A stretch of 64,000 bases of DNA from UBA12202 sp049595035 (GTDB taxonomy: Bacteria; Pseudomonadota; Alphaproteobacteria; Puniceispirillales; UBA1172), in assembly GCA_049595035.1 (NCBI GenBank), contig JBMYKD010000007.1:1-64000 (forward strand), in the 5' to 3' direction. This document shows, in pieces, positions 45,921 through 55,337 of the stretch. The position numbers and the translations under genes are program-made. Each line of letters opens with the position of its first letter. Within the stretch, counting starts at the first letter, position 1. Below the pieces are notes generated by a model. That model did no database searches and had not been told where the DNA came from. It saw only the letters and a list, made by a program, of their open reading frames with translations.

Positions 45921-48877
45921 GCCGTTCGATGCGTATCAAAGGCGGATTGGTTGATCGGTCATCGCCCCTGAATTTTAAATTTAATAACCATGAATATCAG
46001 GGTTTTGCCGGTGATACGGTTGCATCTGCATTATTGGCGAATGATGTTCATCTGGTAGGGAGATCATTTAAATATCACCGGCCGCGTGGGATTATGACTT
46101 CCGGCGCCGAAGAACCTAATGCCTTGATGACCATTGGCACTGGGGATGATGCTGATCCTAATACGCGGGCCACCATAGCTGAACTTTATGACAACATGAT
46201 TGTCAAAAGCCAGAATCACGTTGGCTCACTCAACTTTGATCTGATGGCAATCAATGACTGGTTGTCACCATTCCTGAGTGCAGGTTTCTATTATAAAACA
46301 TTCATGTGGCCAGCCGCATTCTGGGAAAAATTATATGAACCTGTGATCCGTCGCGCCGCCGGATTAGGGGCATTATCCGGTAAAGAAGACCCCAGCCTTT
46401 ATGACAAAGGATACAGGCATGCTGATCTGTTAGTGATTGGTGGCGGGATATCCGGATTAATGTCTGCTTTACTTGCTGGTCGTGCCGGTTTACGCGTGAT
46501 ACTGGCTGATGAGGATTTTCGCTTTGGTGGCAGTGCCCTTGCTATGCAGGGGGATATTGACGGCATACCATTTGCCGAATGGGTCAATCATACCGTTGAA
46601 GAACTATCAGGCATGCCACATGTGACATTAATGCCGCGAAGCACGGTTTTTGGTGTTTTTGATCACGGGATTTATGGCATAATAGAAAACCTGTCAGACC
46701 ATCTGCCACAGAAAGACAAACCACCATACAGGCAGGTGATGTGGAAGGTGATGGCAAAACGTGCCATTCTGGCATCAGGTGCATTAGAACGTCCTCTCGC
46801 CTTTGCCGATAATGACCGGCCGGGTATCATGCTGGCAGGTGCTGTCAGGGAATATGCCAATCGCTATGCCGTGGCTACCGGTAATTCTGTTTCTATCATG
46901 ACTAATAATGATAGCGGTATTGCCACCGCGATTGATCTGGCAGAAGCCGGAGTCAATGTGGCGGCACTCATAGACAGTCGTGCTTCTGCTGAAAGCCATC
47001 AGCATTTACCAAAAGAAATCCGGCTTATTGCCGGTGATACCATTGCCCGCACCACTGGCCGCAAACGCATCAGATCAGTGACATTAGAAAGCGGAATTAA
47101 AATACCAACAGATTGTTTGGCTGTTTCAGGTGGCTGGTCACCTGCCCTGCATCTGACATGTCATCATCGTGGTCGTCCTGTCTGGAATGATGATATTGTT
47201 GGTTTTGTCCCCGGTACAGATTTGCCCCCCGGATTATTACTAGCCGGTTCAGTCACCGGAGCCATGTCCACTAAAGCCTGTCTTGATCAGTCGGTTGCCG
47301 CTATTAATACTGCCCTCAAGGAACTAGGCAGAAAAACAATTTCCAAACCTCACATTTCAGCTGAAGACAAGCCCTATCATATCGCCCCGCTATGGCAAAT
47401 GGGACGGAATCCCAAGGCGCGGAAGTTCGTTGATTTCCAGAATGACGTATCCAGCAAGGATATCAAGCTGGCTCATCAGGAAGGCTATCGTTCGGTTGAA
47501 CATCTGAAACGCTATACCACCATGGGCATGGCGACCGATCAGGGCAAGACATCAAACGTATTAGGACTGGCTATTATGGCGGAAGAATCCGGCCGTAGTA
47601 TTTCTGAAACAGGAACCACTATTTTCCGGCCACCCTATACGCCTGTTCCGATTGGGGCGTTTGCTGGCAGAAGCCGCGGCAAAGCATTCCGGCCAACGCG
47701 GCTTACCCCGTCCCATCAGTGGGCACAGGAACAGAATGCTGATTTTGTTGAAGCAGGCGCTTGGTTACGCGCCCAATGGTTTACGCGTAAAGGGGAAACA
47801 CATTGGCGGCAATCTGTTGATCGCGAAGTTCTGGCAACACGATCTTCGGTGGGGATATGTGATGTTTCCACTTTAGGCAAGATTGATATACAGGGGCGTG
47901 ATGCTACCACTTTCGTGAATCTGGTTTATGCTAATGGCTTTGCTAAATTACCTGTTGGGAAAACCCGATACGGATTAATGCTGCGTGAAGACGGATTTGT
48001 CATGGATGATGGCACCACGGCTCGCCTTGGTGAAAATCATTACGTCATGACAACCACAACCGCCAATGCTGTTCTTGTCTATCGGCATCTTGAGTTTTGT
48101 CGTCAGGGGCTTTGGCCTGATCTGGATGTTCAGTTAATTTCCACGACCGAACAATTTGCACAATATGCCATTGCTGGCCCCAATGCCCGCAACCTGCTGA
48201 ACATGATTATTGATAATGGCGTTGATATCAGTGACGCGGCCTTCCCTTTCATGGCATGTGGTGAGATTTCAATCTGTAATGGAATACCGGCAAGGCTGTT
48301 CCGGATTTCCTTTTCCGGTGAACTCGCTTATGAATTGGCTGTTCCGGCCCGTTATGGTGATGCCCTGATTCGCCTGCTGATGGATATTGGCCAACCACTG
48401 GATATCACGCCTTACGGTACTGAAGCCCTTGGTGTGATGCGCATTGAAAAAGGCCATCCTGCTGGCAATGAATTGAACGGCCAGACATCAGCGCATCATC
48501 TGGGTATGGGAAAAATGCTTAATCCGAACAAGGATTTCATCGGTAAGATCATGGCCATGCGGCCGGAACTTACGCGGGATGATGGTATTCGTCTGGTTGG
48601 ATTAAAACCGGTTGATCCTGTTAATGCTATCAGTGCGGGTGCCCATATTCTGCCTCTTGGTGCCGCACCTACCGTTGCACATGATCAGGGCTGGGTGAGT
48701 TCTGTGGCATGGTCTCCCATGATGCAGACGTCAATCGCACTGGCATTTGTGGCAAGCGGCAATCACCGATATGGTGAAGTTGTTCGCGCCGCCGACCCCT
48801 TACGCGGCAGGGATGTCGAAGTCGAAATTGTGAGCCCGCATTTCTTTGACCCGGAAGGGAGACGGCTTCATGGTTAG
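45917..48877 (+). CDS. soxA: Sarcosine oxidase alpha subunit
   Basis: A 986-residue subunit. An N-terminal 2Fe-2S-like fold (SPLNFKFNNHEYQGFAGDTVASALLAND, first part about 15-33; it keeps the SFKYHRPRGIMTSG motif), a dinucleotide-binding domain with VIGGGISGLMSALLAGRAG near 173-191, and a C-terminal glycine-cleavage T-type folate domain (from about 600; YELAVPARYGD, LGVMRIEKGH). The folate domain makes methylene-THF. It overlaps soxG by 8 bases. Normal length. Confidence 0.95.
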   Translation: MSRSMRIKGGLVDRSSPLNFKFNNHEYQGFAGDTVASALLANDVHLVGRSFKYHRPRGIMTSGAEEPNALMTIGTGDDADPNTRATIAELYDNMIVKSQNHVGSLNFDLMAINDWLSPFLSAGFYYKTFMWPAAFWEKLYEPVIRRAAGLGALSGKEDPSLYDKGYRHADLLVIGGGISGLMSALLAGRAGLRVILADEDFRFGGSALAMQGDIDGIPFAEWVNHTVEELSGMPHVTLMPRSTVFGVFDHGIYGIIENLSDHLPQKDKPPYRQVMWKVMAKRAILASGALERPLAFADNDRPGIMLAGAVREYANRYAVATGNSVSIMTNNDSGIATAIDLAEAGVNVAALIDSRASAESHQHLPKEIRLIAGDTIARTTGRKRIRSVTLESGIKIPTDCLAVSGGWSPALHLTCHHRGRPVWNDDIVGFVPGTDLPPGLLLAGSVTGAMSTKACLDQSVAAINTALKELGRKTISKPHISAEDKPYHIAPLWQMGRNPKARKFVDFQNDVSSKDIKLAHQEGYRSVEHLKRYTTMGMATDQGKTSNVLGLAIMAEESGRSISETGTTIFRPPYTPVPIGAFAGRSRGKAFRPTRLTPSHQWAQEQNADFVEAGAWLRAQWFTRKGETHWRQSVDREVLATRSSVGICDVSTLGKIDIQGRDATTFVNLVYANGFAKLPVGKTRYGLMLREDGFVMDDGTTARLGENHYVMTTTTANAVLVYRHLEFCRQGLWPDLDVQLISTTEQFAQYAIAGPNARNLLNMIIDNGVDISDAAFPFMACGEISICNGIPARLFRISFSGELAYELAVPARYGDALIRLLMDIGQPLDITPYGTEALGVMRIEKGHPAGNELNGQTSAHHLGMGKMLNPNKDFIGKIMAMRPELTRDDGIRLVGLKPVDPVNAISAGAHILPLGAAPTVAHDQGWVSSVAWSPMMQTSIALAFVASGNHRYGEVVRAADPLRGRDVEVEIVSPHFFDPEGRRLHG

Positions 48878-49445
48878 TCCATTAACTGCAACCTCGCCAC
48901 TATCAGCCTTTACCCTGAAAGCACCTGACGCGGAATGTAAAGAACAAACCGGAGTTGCCATCATTTCAGTAAGTATGGCCAAAAGCGGGGCAAGAAAGCT
49001 GGCTACCGCTTTCAAAAATCTGTATGGCGTTGCCCTTCCCAAACCTGGCCAATATGTGATGATCAAGGATGGCATGATTCTTTCTTCGGCGCGTGATCAG
49101 TTTTTTGTCTGCCAGAAAGCAACACCAGAAACTTTGTTGAAAACCCTGACAAAACAATGTTCGGGGGCAGCAAGCATGACAGATCAGAGCGATGCCTGGG
49201 CACAGATCATCCTTTCAGGGGCGGCCTGTCCTGCCATCATGGAACGGCTTTGTCATATTGATACTTCTGTTGCGGCTTTTCCCATTGGTTCAGTCGCCAG
49301 AACATCTATCGAGCATATGGGCGCGATCATTGCCAGAATTAAGCCTGCCGCCAGACAGAATGATGCGTTTTTAATATTAACCCCGCGGTCATCTGCCGGC
49401 GATATGGCGCATGCACTGGCACACACACCACCCTTTTTCAGCTAG
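48870..49445 (+). CDS. soxG: Sarcosine oxidase gamma subunit
   Basis: About 191 residues from MVSPLTATSPL at 48870, backed by ggaaggga just upstream. SoxG-type segments are RKLATAFKNLYGVALPKPGQ (about 46-65), WAQIILSGAACPAIMERL and RTSIEHMGAIIARI. It is the smallest conserved subunit and needed for the heterotetramer. Last gene of soxBDAG, convergent with the glutathione peroxidase gene. Confidence 0.9.
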   Translation: MVSPLTATSPLSAFTLKAPDAECKEQTGVAIISVSMAKSGARKLATAFKNLYGVALPKPGQYVMIKDGMILSSARDQFFVCQKATPETLLKTLTKQCSGAASMTDQSDAWAQIILSGAACPAIMERLCHIDTSVAAFPIGSVARTSIEHMGAIIARIKPAARQNDAFLILTPRSSAGDMAHALAHTPPFFS

Positions 49446-49464
49446 TCTTTCTGAATATGCCGTT

Positions 49465-50049
49465 TTAACTTTGCTTGGCTAAAACAGATTCAATGGCTTG
49501 CCTTATTTTTTCGGAATCAGGTGATGTGGTTGACGCAAACCAGCTATCCAGTTCACCATCCGGATTGATCAGATATTTGTGAAAATTCCAGCGTGGCTTA
49601 CCCATCATCCCTGCCTTGCCAGACACCCATTGATAAAACGGATGAGCTTGATTGCCTTTGACATTTTGTTTGCTGGTCATGGGGAAGGTAATATTAAAAT
49701 TCACCTCACAGAAGGATTTGATTTCCTTTTCTGTGCCCGGTTCCTGCCCGCCAAAATCATTGCTCGGAACCCCTAACACAATTAACCCCTTATCTTGATA
49801 ATCTAGCCATAGGGTTTCCAACCCGTCATATTGACGGGTGAACCCGCACCGTGATGCCGTGTTGACAACCAGCACCGCCTTACCCTTAAAATCTGATAGA
49901 TTGATATTACCGCCATCAATGGCTTCGAACTGGAAAGCATGAGCTGTCATGGGTTGGTCATTTCCTGTTTCTGATAATGCTGGTGCGCTTGCCCCGATAG
50001 CACCCGCCATGATTACTGCCGTCGATACCACCTGAACCAGTCGCCGCAT
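49465..50049 (-). CDS. Exported glutathione peroxidase family protein
   Basis: A 194-residue GPx with an N-terminal signal peptide (VVSTAVIMAGAIGASAPALS, cleavage near residue 26), so probably periplasmic. The catalytic Cys is C68 (NTASRCGFTRQY), with Q102 and W154-N155 (PRWNFHKYL). The family reduces hydroperoxides with thioredoxin or glutathione. Cysteine rather than selenocysteine is used. Next to, and 29 bases from, the HAD gene. Confidence 0.93.
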   Translation of the reverse strand: MRRLVQVVSTAVIMAGAIGASAPALSETGNDQPMTAHAFQFEAIDGGNINLSDFKGKAVLVVNTASRCGFTRQYDGLETLWLDYQDKGLIVLGVPSNDFGGQEPGTEKEIKSFCEVNFNITFPMTSKQNVKGNQAHPFYQWVSGKAGMMGKPRWNFHKYLINPDGELDSWFASTTSPDSEKIRQAIESVLAKQS

Positions 50050-50078
50050 ATCGCTTACCCCATTTGTGTATATACTTT

Positions 50079-50756
50079 TCAGTTAGGCTCAAGATCCTGA
50101 GTTTCAAGCGGCCAGCCAAGACTAATAGCCGCATCATGGAGATTTCGCGAAACCCTGATGGCATGTTTTCGGGTGAATGCATCTGCCGGCAGTAAATCCG
50201 GAATATGAACCACAGGAATGCCAGCGGCAAATGCCGCCCTGATGCCCTGATGCGAATCCTCAAAAGCAATAGCAGATGGGGGGGCACAGGATAATGCAGC
50301 AGCGGCGGATATATATAGATCAGGTGCCGGTTTCCCGTAAGAAACCTGATCACCACCAATCACCTGTTTCATATATCCACCTAATCCGGCGCGTTCTAGC
50401 AACATTTCTGCCTTTGTTGTCTGGGTAGATGTGGCAACAGCCATCGGCACCCCGGCCTTATCCAGCCATTGACAAAGCGACCGCGCATAGGGTTTCAACG
50501 GAACAGAATGACGAAGCTGATCAAGAAAGAGATCACGCCAGTTTTTATCAAAGCGCAATATATCAACGTGATCAGGCAACATATCCGCAAATATAGCCCG
50601 CTGTTCTTCCTGTTTACGTCCGATTAATTGTGCATACTGATCTGCCGCAAGCCCTGCATCATGCGCGTGGCAAGTCTGTCTGAACGTGGCCGCAGATACC
50701 TTTTCGGTATCTATCAGCAACCCATCCATATCAAAAATGACCGCTCGCGGAAGCAT
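50079..50756 (-). CDS. HAD-IA family phosphatase (beta-phosphoglucomutase-like)
   Basis: A 225-residue HAD hydrolase: AVIFDMDGLLIDTEKV with D9 and D11, AVATSTQTTKAEML (motif II), YGKPAPDLYISAA (motif III Lys) and AFEDSHQGIRAAFAAG (motif IV). A helical cap lies between residues about 18-90. Sugar phosphates or nucleotides are the usual substrates. It starts the strand that then leads to the GPx gene, and lies next to the wall-recycling island, where a sugar phosphatase could fit. Confidence 0.88.
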   Translation of the reverse strand: MLPRAVIFDMDGLLIDTEKVSAATFRQTCHAHDAGLAADQYAQLIGRKQEEQRAIFADMLPDHVDILRFDKNWRDLFLDQLRHSVPLKPYARSLCQWLDKAGVPMAVATSTQTTKAEMLLERAGLGGYMKQVIGGDQVSYGKPAPDLYISAAAALSCAPPSAIAFEDSHQGIRAAFAAGIPVVHIPDLLPADAFTRKHAIRVSRNLHDAAISLGWPLETQDLEPN

Positions 50757-50843
50757 AAATTCTTATCCTGCATGATGGACAGCATTGCGAAAGACCATCA
50801 TGTTAGGCTATGATTCTTACCGATGCAATAAAAGGCAGAAATT

Positions 50844-51248
50844 ATGCTTCAAGCTTCTGATATTCGTTATCTCGTGGTGCATTGTTCTGATACGGATGAT
50901 GATTTGACCGCATCAGATATTCATACCATGCATCAGGGATTTGGCTGGGACGGGATTGGTTATCACGCCGTGATTATAAAGGACGGTACCATTGAACAGG
51001 GTCGCCCTCATTTCTGGACAGGCGCACATGTCTATGGACATAATACGGAAAGCCTGGGCGTCTGTCTGATCGGGCGGGATGATTTTACAGATAAACAGAT
51101 GGCTTCACTGGAACAATTGCTTCGTGACTGGAAAGCCCGATATCCGCAAGCGCAGATTTGTGGCCATTGTGATTTTCCGGAAACCCACAAAACCTGCCCT
51201 AATTTTGATGTGACTGCATGGTGCAAACAGCATGGGCTTCATGAATGA
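50844..51248 (+). CDS. Cytoplasmic N-acetylmuramoyl-L-alanine amidase (amidase_2/PGRP fold)
   Basis: A 134-residue amidase of the T7 lysozyme/AmpD fold. Zinc ligands H13 (VVHCSDT), H108 (CGHCDFPE) and C118 (KTCPNFDV) and a Tyr/His at GYHA (40-41) are visible. No signal peptide, so it likely trims peptides from anhydro-MurNAc in the cytoplasm, like AmpD. Start of the wall-recycling island, overlapping the NlpC/P60 gene by 4 bases (ATGA). Confidence 0.93.
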   Translation: MLQASDIRYLVVHCSDTDDDLTASDIHTMHQGFGWDGIGYHAVIIKDGTIEQGRPHFWTGAHVYGHNTESLGVCLIGRDDFTDKQMASLEQLLRDWKARYPQAQICGHCDFPETHKTCPNFDVTAWCKQHGLHE

Positions 51249-52015
51249 AACAGATTATTTCAGCATCTGCCCCCATGCGTCATTCGGCTGATCCATTTAG
51301 CGGACTGGAAACCGAAGCGCTATTCGGTGAAGATATAACCATATGTGATGATAGTGATCCTGACTGGGTGCATGTCCGGCTGGAAACCGACCAGTATCTA
51401 GCATGGATAGAACGCCAGCATCTGGGTGTGTTACCAACACCAACACATTGCATTTCCACCATACGCGCGCTGATTACCAATGGCCCTGATATCAAAACCC
51501 CTGCTCTGGGTTATCTGCCGCTTGCCGCCCGCATCCATGTCATTGACGATGAAACCCGCGTGGCACAAATACATCTGGGGCAAAACGAATCAGGCCATGA
51601 CAGGATGGGATATATCCCATCTGATCACATCAGACGGCTAGATGATTTTTGTACAGACTGGGTTGCGACTGCAGAACTTATGCTAGGCGTGCCATATCGT
51701 TGGGGTGGGCGCGATAGCATGGGGCTAGATTGTTCGGCTCTTATCCAGTTAGCCATGGCAAGCGGGGGTATGAAAAGCCCACGGAATAGCGGTGATCAGG
51801 AAAAAGCACTTGGTAAAACATTATCGCAAGATGCTGACCTGATGCGCGGCGATCTGGTATTCTGGCGGGGGCATATCGGTGTGATGCAGGACGACCGCCG
51901 GTTATTACATGCCAATGCATGGCATCACATGGTCAAAAGCGAGCCACTTGATGAAGCAATCCACAGGATTAAAGCCAATGGTGGCGGCACTGTCACGCGG
52001 CTAGCACGGCTTTAA
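51245..52015 (+). CDS. NlpC/P60 cysteine peptidase with SH3-like domains
   Basis: A 256-residue protein. Residues about 1-130 form SH3-type folds (ALFGEDITICDD, LPTPTHCISTIRA); residues about 136-256 are NlpC/P60 with the triad C163 (LDCSALIQ), H210 (RGHIGVM) and H222 (LLHANAWHH). No signal peptide, so it probably cleaves peptides such as L-Ala-D-Glu-mDAP in the cytoplasm, after the amidase. Coupled to it by a 4-base overlap and convergent with AmpG by 4 bases. Confidence 0.92.
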   Translation: MKQIISASAPMRHSADPFSGLETEALFGEDITICDDSDPDWVHVRLETDQYLAWIERQHLGVLPTPTHCISTIRALITNGPDIKTPALGYLPLAARIHVIDDETRVAQIHLGQNESGHDRMGYIPSDHIRRLDDFCTDWVATAELMLGVPYRWGGRDSMGLDCSALIQLAMASGGMKSPRNSGDQEKALGKTLSQDADLMRGDLVFWRGHIGVMQDDRRLLHANAWHHMVKSEPLDEAIHRIKANGGGTVTRLARL

Positions 52016-53340
52016 CCGGCATTACCACGCGCGCCGACTTCCTGTCTAAGCCAGATTAATAACAACAATGATGGTATGACCATTAATGCTGTTATGATAA
52101 AGAAAATGCCCCAATCACCATCAAGGCTATCCACCATCCAGCCAGATGATGATGCTAGAATCGTTTTGCCAATAGTTCCAATAGATGCCAGCAAAGCATA
52201 TTGCGTTGCGGTATAACGGCGATCAACTAAAAGCGAAATAAACGTGACAAATGCGACCGTAGCAAAAGCCGCCGCCAGATCATCCAGCATAACGGCAAGC
52301 GCGAATAGCCAGTCCACTTTCCCCACCCAGTAGAGTATACTGAACATGATATTGGTGCTGGCCATGGCTAGGCCTGCTATAAAAAGGGCTTTTACCGTCC
52401 CCAGCCGCATCGAAAACCAGCCACCAATCAACGTAAAGGTTATGGTAACTATCCAGCCCAATCCCTTTGAATAAATACCTATTTCAGACTTGCTGAACCC
52501 GATTTCCCGATAGAATACAATCGACATTTTCCCCATAAATGCCTCACCTATCTTGAACAGTAAAACAAAGCCAAGAATGGCAAGGCCAATACGGACGCCA
52601 TTGTTACGGAAAAAAGACGCCAGCGGGTCAATAACCGTTTCAATCAACCATGTGATCAGGGTTCTCAGCGATATGCCATGGGCGCGACCATGCGCCTTTA
52701 TATTTCTTTGTTTTTCCGGAATAAGCAATAATCCCAGATTCATCAGTCCAATCATTACCAGAACAGAAATAAACGTGATCTGCCAGTAATTCACCACCCC
52801 CATCGCCTGAACATAATCTGCAATGAAAAACGTGATCATGCCACCCAGTTTAAATCCCGTCCACCAACCAATCACCGACATGGCAGCACCTGCCGCCATA
52901 ATATCGCGTTCATCCTGATCTGCCTGTTCTATCCGCAACGCATCAATCACAATATCCTGTGATGCTGATGCAATGGCAATGATCAAACCAAACCCCACAA
53001 CAAGCACAAGATGTTCGGTGGCATCCAGCTGAATCCATGCCAGCAGTGATATAAATATGCATATCTGGAAAATAACAATCCACGCTTTACGATGGCCAAG
53101 TTTCCGGCTGAGCCATGGTAAAGATAACCGGTCAATCAATGGCGCCCAGAGGAAATTGAACGCATATACCCCGAAAATCAGACCAGCAAAACCTACTGTC
53201 GTCCGGCTCAAGCCATCTTCTTTCAACCAGAGGGTAAGCGCACTACCGATCAAGACCCATGGAAAACCACTTATCATCCCAAGCAGAAAAATGCGTATCA
53301 TCCGCCTGTCCAGATAACCATTTAAATATGATGCAAGCAT
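52012..53340 (-). CDS. ampG: AmpG-like muropeptide permease (MFS)
   Basis: A 442-residue MFS transporter with 12-14 hydrophobic segments. LGMISGFPWVLIGSALTLWLKEDG (first part about 15-34), TVGFAGLIFGVYAFNFLWAPLIDR (about 43-65) and ASQDIVIDALRIEQ (about 127-140) match AmpG. It should bring GlcNAc-anhydroMurNAc peptides in from the periplasm, feeding the cytoplasmic amidase and peptidases next door. Same strand as murQ, which lies 18 bases upstream. Confidence 0.9.
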   Translation of the reverse strand: MLASYLNGYLDRRMIRIFLLGMISGFPWVLIGSALTLWLKEDGLSRTTVGFAGLIFGVYAFNFLWAPLIDRLSLPWLSRKLGHRKAWIVIFQICIFISLLAWIQLDATEHLVLVVGFGLIIAIASASQDIVIDALRIEQADQDERDIMAAGAAMSVIGWWTGFKLGGMITFFIADYVQAMGVVNYWQITFISVLVMIGLMNLGLLLIPEKQRNIKAHGRAHGISLRTLITWLIETVIDPLASFFRNNGVRIGLAILGFVLLFKIGEAFMGKMSIVFYREIGFSKSEIGIYSKGLGWIVTITFTLIGGWFSMRLGTVKALFIAGLAMASTNIMFSILYWVGKVDWLFALAVMLDDLAAAFATVAFVTFISLLVDRRYTATQYALLASIGTIGKTILASSSGWMVDSLDGDWGIFFIITALMVIPSLLLLIWLRQEVGARGNAG

Positions 53341-53358
53341 AAAATAAATATCCTGATA

Positions 53359-54135
53359 CTATCTGTTGTTATCGGTGTTGGCATTCGTCAGGCAGGATAA
53401 AAAATGATCCATCTGTTCTTTTCTACGAATAAGCTTGGCATTAGTGGGTTTCATGGCAATCATTAAGCCATTTTTGATACGCCCCAGCCGTGCCATCACC
53501 AGTGTTGATATGGTGTTGAGGCATATTTTCTGTGCTGTCCCTGCTTTCAGCCGTGTTGATCCTGCCAGTGCCTCACCCCCGGTTTCAAGAAGGATGGGAT
53601 ATTCGGCCGTATCCAATAGCGGCGTCAACCTGTTATTAGCAACACCAATGGTCAATGCCCCCTGCTGGCGGGCAGCGGCAAGCACCGCAATGGTAAAGAC
53701 CGTTGTTCCACTAGCGGCCAGACCAATGACCACGTCTTTATTGTTTATATTGATATTCGTGACCGCTTCTTGTGCGGCACCTGCCTGATCTTCTGCCCCT
53801 TCGACTGACGCCATCAATGCGCCCATGCCGCCAGCAATCACATATTCCAGCCGTTCTTCTGGCCAGTTAAATGTTGGGGTTAATTCCACCCCATCCTGCA
53901 CCCCTATGCGTGCTGATGTTCCGGCACCAGCATATATGATGCGCCCGTCCGATGATGCGGCCAGCCGTTCTGCCATTGCCGTAATCGCGGCATCAATAGC
54001 GATACCAGCCTGTTTTAATGCAGAAATAGCATCCGCCTGATTATCCAGCATGACAGTAATGGCATCAGCATTTTCCAGCTGATCCAGCCATTGTGACTTA
54101 TCCGGATAATCCTCGGTAGAAACATGCTTGGTCAT
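53359..54135 (-). CDS. murQ: N-acetylmuramic acid 6-phosphate etherase, short form
   Basis: A 258-residue SIS-fold etherase: YAGAGTSARIGVQDGVELTPT (first part about 68-82, with E84), SVEGAEDQ (E115), GLAASGTTVFTIAVL and KAGTAQKICLNTISTLVM (about 205-222). These are the E. coli MurQ catalytic positions. The C-terminal helical domain of about 50 residues found in ~300-residue MurQ is missing: the chain ends soon after TNAKLIRRKEQ. It removes lactate from MurNAc-6-P to give GlcNAc-6-P. Confidence 0.9.
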   Translation of the reverse strand: MTKHVSTEDYPDKSQWLDQLENADAITVMLDNQADAISALKQAGIAIDAAITAMAERLAASSDGRIIYAGAGTSARIGVQDGVELTPTFNWPEERLEYVIAGGMGALMASVEGAEDQAGAAQEAVTNININNKDVVIGLAASGTTVFTIAVLAAARQQGALTIGVANNRLTPLLDTAEYPILLETGGEALAGSTRLKAGTAQKICLNTISTLVMARLGRIKNGLMIAMKPTNAKLIRRKEQMDHFLSCLTNANTDNNR

Positions 54136-54199
54136 TGTGATATCCTGACAGAATTATATTCATGCAACAAGCCTCAACAAGCAAGAGGATAACCCCAAG

Positions 54200-55321
54200 A
54201 TGTCGCCATTAATCCCTATTATTGGCCTTATGTCTGGCACAAGCGTTGATTCCATAGACGCTGCCTTGATCATGACAAATGGCAAGACATTTACCCGAAC
54301 AGGTATAACCGCCAGCCTGCCCTGGCCAGATGATATAAGGACGGCTATTTTTAACATTCTGGATGATCCGTCACGGCTTGATGACAGGGATGAAATAAAC
54401 ATACTGGAACAGGATATCGCCAAGCAACATGCCCATGCTGTGACAGCGATACATGATCAGATGGATGGATCAGCCGCCCTGATCGGATTTCATGGCCAGA
54501 CCGTTCTCCATAAACCGGAACATGGCTATTCCGTACAATTAGGATCAGGGGAATATCTGGCACGATTAACTGGCTGTCCGGTGATCTATCAATTCCGGCA
54601 AAATGATCTGCATTATGGTGGACAGGGCGCACCTCTGGCCCCTATCTATCATGCGGCATTACGGGAACAGATGCAGATCAACAAACCTGTTGCGATGATC
54701 AATATTGGCGGCATTGCCAATATCACCGCTATATCTGATGCCTACATGATCAGTATGGATACTGGCCCCGGCAATGCCATGATGGACAGAATGATGCAAA
54801 AATACAGACATCAGCATTATGACCCCGATGGACAGACCGCCGCAAAAGGGCGATGTGATGAAGATTATGTTCATGCGGTTTTATCACATAACTGGTTTCA
54901 CCTGCCGCCACCTAAATCACTGGATCGGGTGCTGACAGAACAGATGCTTTGCATGGGTTCGCTTGATAGATGGCTTAATTCCATGCCATTTGAAGATGCC
55001 ATGGCCAGCCTTGCCGAGGTGACAGCCCGGGCTATTTATATGGCCTGTCTGCATCTGCCCCATATGCCTGAACAGATGATCCTTGCCGGTGGCGGAGCGC
55101 GCAACAGCTATCTGGTTAGCCGGATAAGACACCATATGAATCAAGCAACAGATATTGATGTGGATATTATGGATCATCATCAGATCAATGGTGACTTTAT
55201 CGAGGCCGAGTTAATGGCTTTCCTTGCCGCACGAAGCCAGAATGGATATCCTATCACATTTCCTGACACAACTGGCGTTGATATGCCGAGATCAGGAGGA
55301 GTGCGGATTGATCCGGCCTGA
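54200..55321 (+). CDS. anmK: Anhydro-N-acetylmuramic acid kinase
   Basis: A 373-residue AnmK: LMSGTSVDSIDAAL (about 9-22), GFHGQTVLHKPE (about 93-104), GGQGAPLAPIYHAALRE (about 135-151), INIGGIANIT and MDTGPGNAMMD (about 189-199), and AGGGARNSYL near the end. It opens anhydroMurNAc and makes MurNAc-6-P, the MurQ substrate; the two genes are divergent with a 64-base gap. Complete and standard. Confidence 0.96.
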   Translation: MSPLIPIIGLMSGTSVDSIDAALIMTNGKTFTRTGITASLPWPDDIRTAIFNILDDPSRLDDRDEINILEQDIAKQHAHAVTAIHDQMDGSAALIGFHGQTVLHKPEHGYSVQLGSGEYLARLTGCPVIYQFRQNDLHYGGQGAPLAPIYHAALREQMQINKPVAMINIGGIANITAISDAYMISMDTGPGNAMMDRMMQKYRHQHYDPDGQTAAKGRCDEDYVHAVLSHNWFHLPPPKSLDRVLTEQMLCMGSLDRWLNSMPFEDAMASLAEVTARAIYMACLHLPHMPEQMILAGGGARNSYLVSRIRHHMNQATDIDVDIMDHHQINGDFIEAELMAFLAARSQNGYPITFPDTTGVDMPRSGGVRIDPA

Positions 55322-55337
55322 TCACTTGCGCTTATAT

